Source of the DNA: an uncultured Opitutaceae bacterium
Lineage (GTDB): Bacteria; Verrucomicrobiota; Verrucomicrobiae; Opitutales; Opitutaceae
Direction of reading: 5' to 3'
NCBI GenBank assembly: GCA_946482625.1
Contig: CAMLSH010000016.1
Location: 1 to 19,556 of the forward strand
Length of the DNA stretch: 19,556 nucleotides
The translations under genes and the position numbers were made by a program. A model generated the notes under the pieces. The model saw only the letters and a program-made list of their open reading frames with translations, was not told where the DNA came from and searched no databases. Positions 15,576 through 19,556 of this stretch are shown here, piece by piece (position 1 is the first letter of the stretch; the number at the start of each line of letters is the position of its first letter).

Positions 15576-17504
15576 GTGCTTAAACTTCTACTACAAATCT
15601 CCGGCTGGCTGATCGCACACACGCCCGAGCGCCTGCTCCGCGCCTTCACCGCACTCTGCGGCGATCTCCTCCTCTTGCTTTCTCCGCGACGCCGCCGGCT
15701 CGTCTTTTCCAATCTTCATCACGCGTTTCCGGAAAAACCCGCCGCCTGGCATCGCCGCCTCGCCCGCAAAAGCAGCCGTCGCATTTTCGAAACCGCGCTC
15801 ATCTCGCTCGCCAGCCCCTATCTCGGCGAAGCCCGCCTGCGCCGCATCGTGCGCATCACGTCTCCCGTTGAAGCCTGCTTCCGCCAGCATCACGCCACAC
15901 CGCATCCGCTGATCGTCGCCACACCGCACATCGCGTACTGGGAAAGCCTCACGTGGCTGGCGGTTTTCCTGCCCGTGCCGCTGCGCGAGTTCGGCGTGAT
16001 TTTTCGTCCGCTCGACAACCCGACCGCCGATGCTTGGGTGAAATCCACCCGCGAACGTCACGGGATGAAACTGCTCTCGCGAAAGGAAGGCCTCACCGAA
16101 TCCTTCCGCATTCTCAAACGCAACGGCACCGTCGGCATTCTCTTCGACCAAAACGCCGGCACCCAAGGCGCGCTCACCACGCTTCTCGGCCGCGTGTGCT
16201 CCACGACGGAACTTCCCGGCCTGCTCGCCGAACGCTCCGGCGCGAAGATCATCACCTTCTATCCGCGCCGCCTCGATTTCTGGCGCGTGCAGTTCGAGCT
16301 CACCGAAATCGCCTACGACGGCACCGCTGCGGGCGCCACCTTCGCACTCAACCGCTGGCTCGAAACCGCGCTCGCGACCGACGACGACCTCTGCGCCTCC
16401 TGGCTCTGGAGCCACGACCGATGGCGCCACCAGGACATCCCGCAAAAGCGTTTCCGCCTCGAATCCAAGCGCAATCTCTTCGCCTCCGACCTCGCCTCGC
16501 GCGGATACACCACGCCGCCGCGCAAAACCCGGCTCTGGGTCCGTCTCCCCAACTGGCTCGGCGATGTGGTGATGGCCGTTCCGCTCCTTCGTGCACTACG
16601 CGCATCCCGCCCCGACGCCGAGATCACCTTCATCGCCAAAGCCACATTCCTCCCGCTGCTGGAACAGACCGGCCTCGCCGACAAACTCCTGCCCCTGCCT
16701 CCGCGCAACTGGAAATATTTTTTCCACTTCCGAAAACTCCGCCGCGCCTACCCAGACGTGTATTTGGTTCTTACACACTCCGTCCGGGGCGACCTCGAAG
16801 CCTGGCTCACCGGCTGCCGCCAGCGTTTCGGTCTGGTGAAGTCCGGCCGCCGCCGCCCGCTTCTCTCCCACCGCTACGAAGTCCCCGCCGATTTCGACGA
16901 ACGCCACCATCACCAACTCGAACTCTGGGAAGCCCTCTTCCGCCACTTCGGCCTCGAACTCCCCGCAGACCGCTCCCCCCTCCCCCTTTCGCCCCTAGCC
17001 CCTCGCCCTTCGCCCATCATCGGTTTCATCGCCGGCTCCGAAAACACTCCCGAGAAACGCTGGCCCGTCGCCCACTGGCGCGCGCTCGCCGAAGCCATTT
17101 TCAGCGCCCATCCCGACGCGACGATCCTGCTCTTCGGCACCGCCAACGACCGCGCCATCACCGACGCCATTGCCGCCGGTCACTCCGAATCTCGCGTGCA
17201 AAACCTCGCCGGCCGCACCGATCTCCCCGCCTACATGGAAAAACTTCGCAGCTGCACCGTGCTCGTCACCAACGACACCGGCGGCATGCATCTGGCTAAT
17301 CTCCTCGGCGTGTCACTCATCGCCCTCTTCGGCCCGACGAATCCCGTGCGCACCGGCCCGGTTTTCTCCGGCTCCCACGTCATTTTGCAACCGCCCGATT
17401 GCCCGCCAACCGGCGGCGCCTCGCTAGAAAAACTTTCGCCCGAGACGGTGTTCGCCACGCTAAAACAGTCCCTGCCCAATCCGACACCCGCCGTGCAAAT
17501 CTAA
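15576..17504 (+). CDS. Fused lipid A late acyltransferase (HtrB/LpxL-like) and heptosyltransferase (GT9, WaaF-like)
   Basis: A 642-residue two-domain protein starting at GTG 15576. The N half (about 1-300) is an HtrB/LpxL-type acyltransferase: a hydrophobic N-terminal helix, ATPHIAYWE with the H118-x4-E123 catalytic pair, VIFRPLDNP (141-149), and GTVGILFDQNAG (184-195). In relatives this adds a secondary acyl chain to Kdo-lipid A. The C half (about 316-642) is GT9: RLWVRLPNWLGDVVMAVPLL (319-338) with D330, NTPEKRWPVAHW (490-501) with K494, and VTNDTGGMHLANLLGV (564-579). It ends with FGPTNP (585-590). It most resembles heptosyltransferase II. No stop or frameshift separates the halves, so it is a true fusion of steps normally done by two enzymes. 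A Pro/Ser/Leu-rich insert (466-480) lies inside the GT9 part. Upstream ATGs are absent; no Shine-Dalgarno site. Confidence 0.9.
   Translation: MLKLLLQISGWLIAHTPERLLRAFTALCGDLLLLLSPRRRRLVFSNLHHAFPEKPAAWHRRLARKSSRRIFETALISLASPYLGEARLRRIVRITSPVEACFRQHHATPHPLIVATPHIAYWESLTWLAVFLPVPLREFGVIFRPLDNPTADAWVKSTRERHGMKLLSRKEGLTESFRILKRNGTVGILFDQNAGTQGALTTLLGRVCSTTELPGLLAERSGAKIITFYPRRLDFWRVQFELTEIAYDGTAAGATFALNRWLETALATDDDLCASWLWSHDRWRHQDIPQKRFRLESKRNLFASDLASRGYTTPPRKTRLWVRLPNWLGDVVMAVPLLRALRASRPDAEITFIAKATFLPLLEQTGLADKLLPLPPRNWKYFFHFRKLRRAYPDVYLVLTHSVRGDLEAWLTGCRQRFGLVKSGRRRPLLSHRYEVPADFDERHHHQLELWEALFRHFGLELPADRSPLPLSPLAPRPSPIIGFIAGSENTPEKRWPVAHWRALAEAIFSAHPDATILLFGTANDRAITDAIAAGHSESRVQNLAGRTDLPAYMEKLRSCTVLVTNDTGGMHLANLLGVSLIALFGPTNPVRTGPVFSGSHVILQPPDCPPTGGASLEKLSPETVFATLKQSLPNPTPAVQI
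16989..17016 (+). repeat. Degenerate heptanucleotide repeat, four copies, inside the fusion gene
   Basis: Four consecutive 7-mers: TCGCCCC, TAGCCCC, TCGCCCT, TCGCCCA. A C/T-rich run (16971-16988) precedes them. They encode the Pro-rich insert near residues 472-480, between the two lobes of the GT9 part. Because 7 is not a multiple of 3, gain or loss of one copy would shift the frame. Copies differ from one another by one or two bases, which lowers the chance of slippage. The unit resembles short tandem heptamers found between genes in some bacteria, but that comparison is from memory. Confidence 0.6.
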
Positions 17505-17589
17505 ACCTCCGTCACCACGTTTTCACGACGCCTACACCTCGGCACTTTTCCTTTCTCCCGCGTTCTCACACCTTTTCATTCGTTCACTC

Positions 17590-18567
<978 letters not shown>

Positions 18568-18569
18568 TC

Positions 18570-19553
18570 ATGTCCGACCCCATTCTCGAACTTCACGACG
18601 TCAAAACCCACTTCCCGATCCTTCAGGGTTTTCTCAAACGTCAGGTCGGCACCGTCAAAGCCGTGGACGGCGTTTCGCTCACGATCCAACGTGGTGAAGT
18701 CGTCGGCCTCGTCGGCGAGTCCGGCTGCGGCAAATCCACCCTCGCCCGCACCATTCTCCAACTCGTGCCCACGACGGGCGGCACTGTCATTCTCGAAGGG
18801 AAAAATCTCACCAGCGGCACCGACGAAGCGCTTCTCGCCGTTCGCCGCGATCTTCAGATGGTTTTCCAAGACCCCTACGCGTCGTTGAATCCGCGTATGA
18901 CCGTCTTCGCTACAGTCGCCGAACCGCTCCTGGTCCACAAAGTCTGCCCGCCCGCCGACGTTCCCGCGCGGGTCGCCGAACTCATGACGCTCGTCGGACT
19001 CGCTCCGCGATTCATGCAAAAATACCCGCACGAGTTCTCTGGCGGCCAACGCCAGCGCATCGCCATCGCCCGCGCGCTCGCGCTCAATCCCAAGGTCATC
19101 ATCGCCGACGAGCCCGTCTCCGCCCTCGACGTCTCCATTCAGGCGCAAATCCTGAACCTCCTCGCCGGACTCGTGCGCAAGATGAACCTCAGCCTCATCT
19201 TCATCGCACACGATCTCTCCGTCGTGAAACACATCTCCGATCGCGTGGCCGTCATGTATCTCGGAAAAATCGTCGAGCTCGGTCCCGCCGCCGATGTCAT
19301 CGAACGCCCCGCGCATCCCTACACGCGTGCGCTCGTCAGCGCGATTCCCACGCCCAACCCCGACGTCGAGCGCAGCCGCAAACGCCTCGTCCTCGCCGGC
19401 GATCCGCCGTCGCCCATCAACCCACCCGTGGGCTGCGCCTTTCATCCCCGCTGTCCGTTCGCCGTGGAAAAATGTAAGGCCGCCGTGCCTCCGCTTTTCC
19501 CCGCCGACAACGGCGCGCGCGAAGTCGCCTGCGTGCGCCTCGGAGAAATTTAA
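18570..19553 (+). CDS. oppF: Oligopeptide/dipeptide ABC transporter ATP-binding protein (OppF/DppF-like)
   Basis: A 327-residue partner ATPase of the preceding gene. Walker A is GESGCGKST (49-57), Q-loop MVFQDPYASLNPRM (97-110), signature FSGGQRQRIAIARAL (156-170), Walker B VIIADEPVSALD (176-187), and switch His in AHD (213-215). The C-terminal extension has PVGCAFHPRCPFAVEKC (286-302) with cysteines 289, 295, 302 and 321, so both ATPases of the pair keep four Cys. KTHFPILQGFLKR (12-24) is the OppF-type N terminus. I chose the ATG at 18570, two bases after the oppD stop; a TTG at 18564 would overlap that stop by 4 bp and is better spaced from the GGAG. Stop TAA 19551-19553 lies three bases from the window end. 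Confidence 0.93.
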   Translation: MSDPILELHDVKTHFPILQGFLKRQVGTVKAVDGVSLTIQRGEVVGLVGESGCGKSTLARTILQLVPTTGGTVILEGKNLTSGTDEALLAVRRDLQMVFQDPYASLNPRMTVFATVAEPLLVHKVCPPADVPARVAELMTLVGLAPRFMQKYPHEFSGGQRQRIAIARALALNPKVIIADEPVSALDVSIQAQILNLLAGLVRKMNLSLIFIAHDLSVVKHISDRVAVMYLGKIVELGPAADVIERPAHPYTRALVSAIPTPNPDVERSRKRLVLAGDPPSPINPPVGCAFHPRCPFAVEKCKAAVPPLFPADNGAREVACVRLGEI

Positions 19554-19556
19554 TCC

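Noticed and set aside
15953..17299. 448-codon plus-strand frame in another phase within the fusion gene
   Set aside because: Almost entirely Arg/Pro/Ala/His, typical of out-of-frame GC-rich coding sequence; the main frame has clear catalytic motifs in both halves.

Overview
The window is GC-rich (roughly low-to-mid 60s percent by eye), densely packed Gram-negative chromosome. It has an outer-membrane lipid A / heptose gene set, FtsH, and almost no Shine-Dalgarno sequences. The gene repertoire and protein style suggest a verrucomicrobial, probably Opitutaceae-like, bacterium. That placement is an inference from protein character; there is no rRNA or other marker to prove it. I see no tRNA, rRNA, CRISPR array, insertion sequence or prophage.

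Layout. (1) 1-420: the 3' end of an esterase-like/phytase-type gene (+) and a perfect bidirectional terminator facing serA. (2) 451-2043 (-): serA, phosphoglycerate dehydrogenase, which opens serine synthesis. (3) 2044-2361: the divergent spacer. (4) 2362-4222 (+): an OpgC-like multi-pass membrane acyltransferase overlapping an HD-domain phosphohydrolase. (5) 4240-7071 (-): a 943-residue membrane protein with an N-terminal kinase fold whose catalytic motifs are all lost, hence a pseudokinase. (6) 7272-9296 (-): gmd and fcl, the two-step route from GDP-mannose to GDP-L-fucose. (7) 9570-15451 (-): a same-strand run in transcription order heptosyltransferase, serS, tilS, ftsH, closed by an intrinsic terminator. 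(8) 15576-17504 (+): a single protein joining a lipid A late acyltransferase (HtrB/LpxL type) to an ADP-heptose:LPS heptosyltransferase (GT9). It is divergent from the separate GT9 gene and carries a heptanucleotide repeat inside its coding sequence. (9) 17590-19553 (+): two oligopeptide/dipeptide ABC transporter ATPases (OppD/OppF type).

Functional themes. Cell-envelope building dominates: GDP-fucose supply, two heptosyltransferase modules, a lipid A acyltransferase module and an OpgC-like acyltransferase. Serine metabolism appears twice (serA and serS) but at separate loci. tilS next to ftsH is a common bacterial neighbourhood, here without the hpt gene that often lies between them.

Most interesting points: the acyltransferase-heptosyltransferase fusion with its in-frame heptamer repeat; the fully degenerate pseudokinase; the near absence of Shine-Dalgarno sites with a C immediately before 11 of 13 start codons; an 8-bp dyad in the divergent LPS-gene spacer; and a 10-base motif shared by the opgC and pseudokinase upstream regions. 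I did not find a clear new defence or mobile system here.
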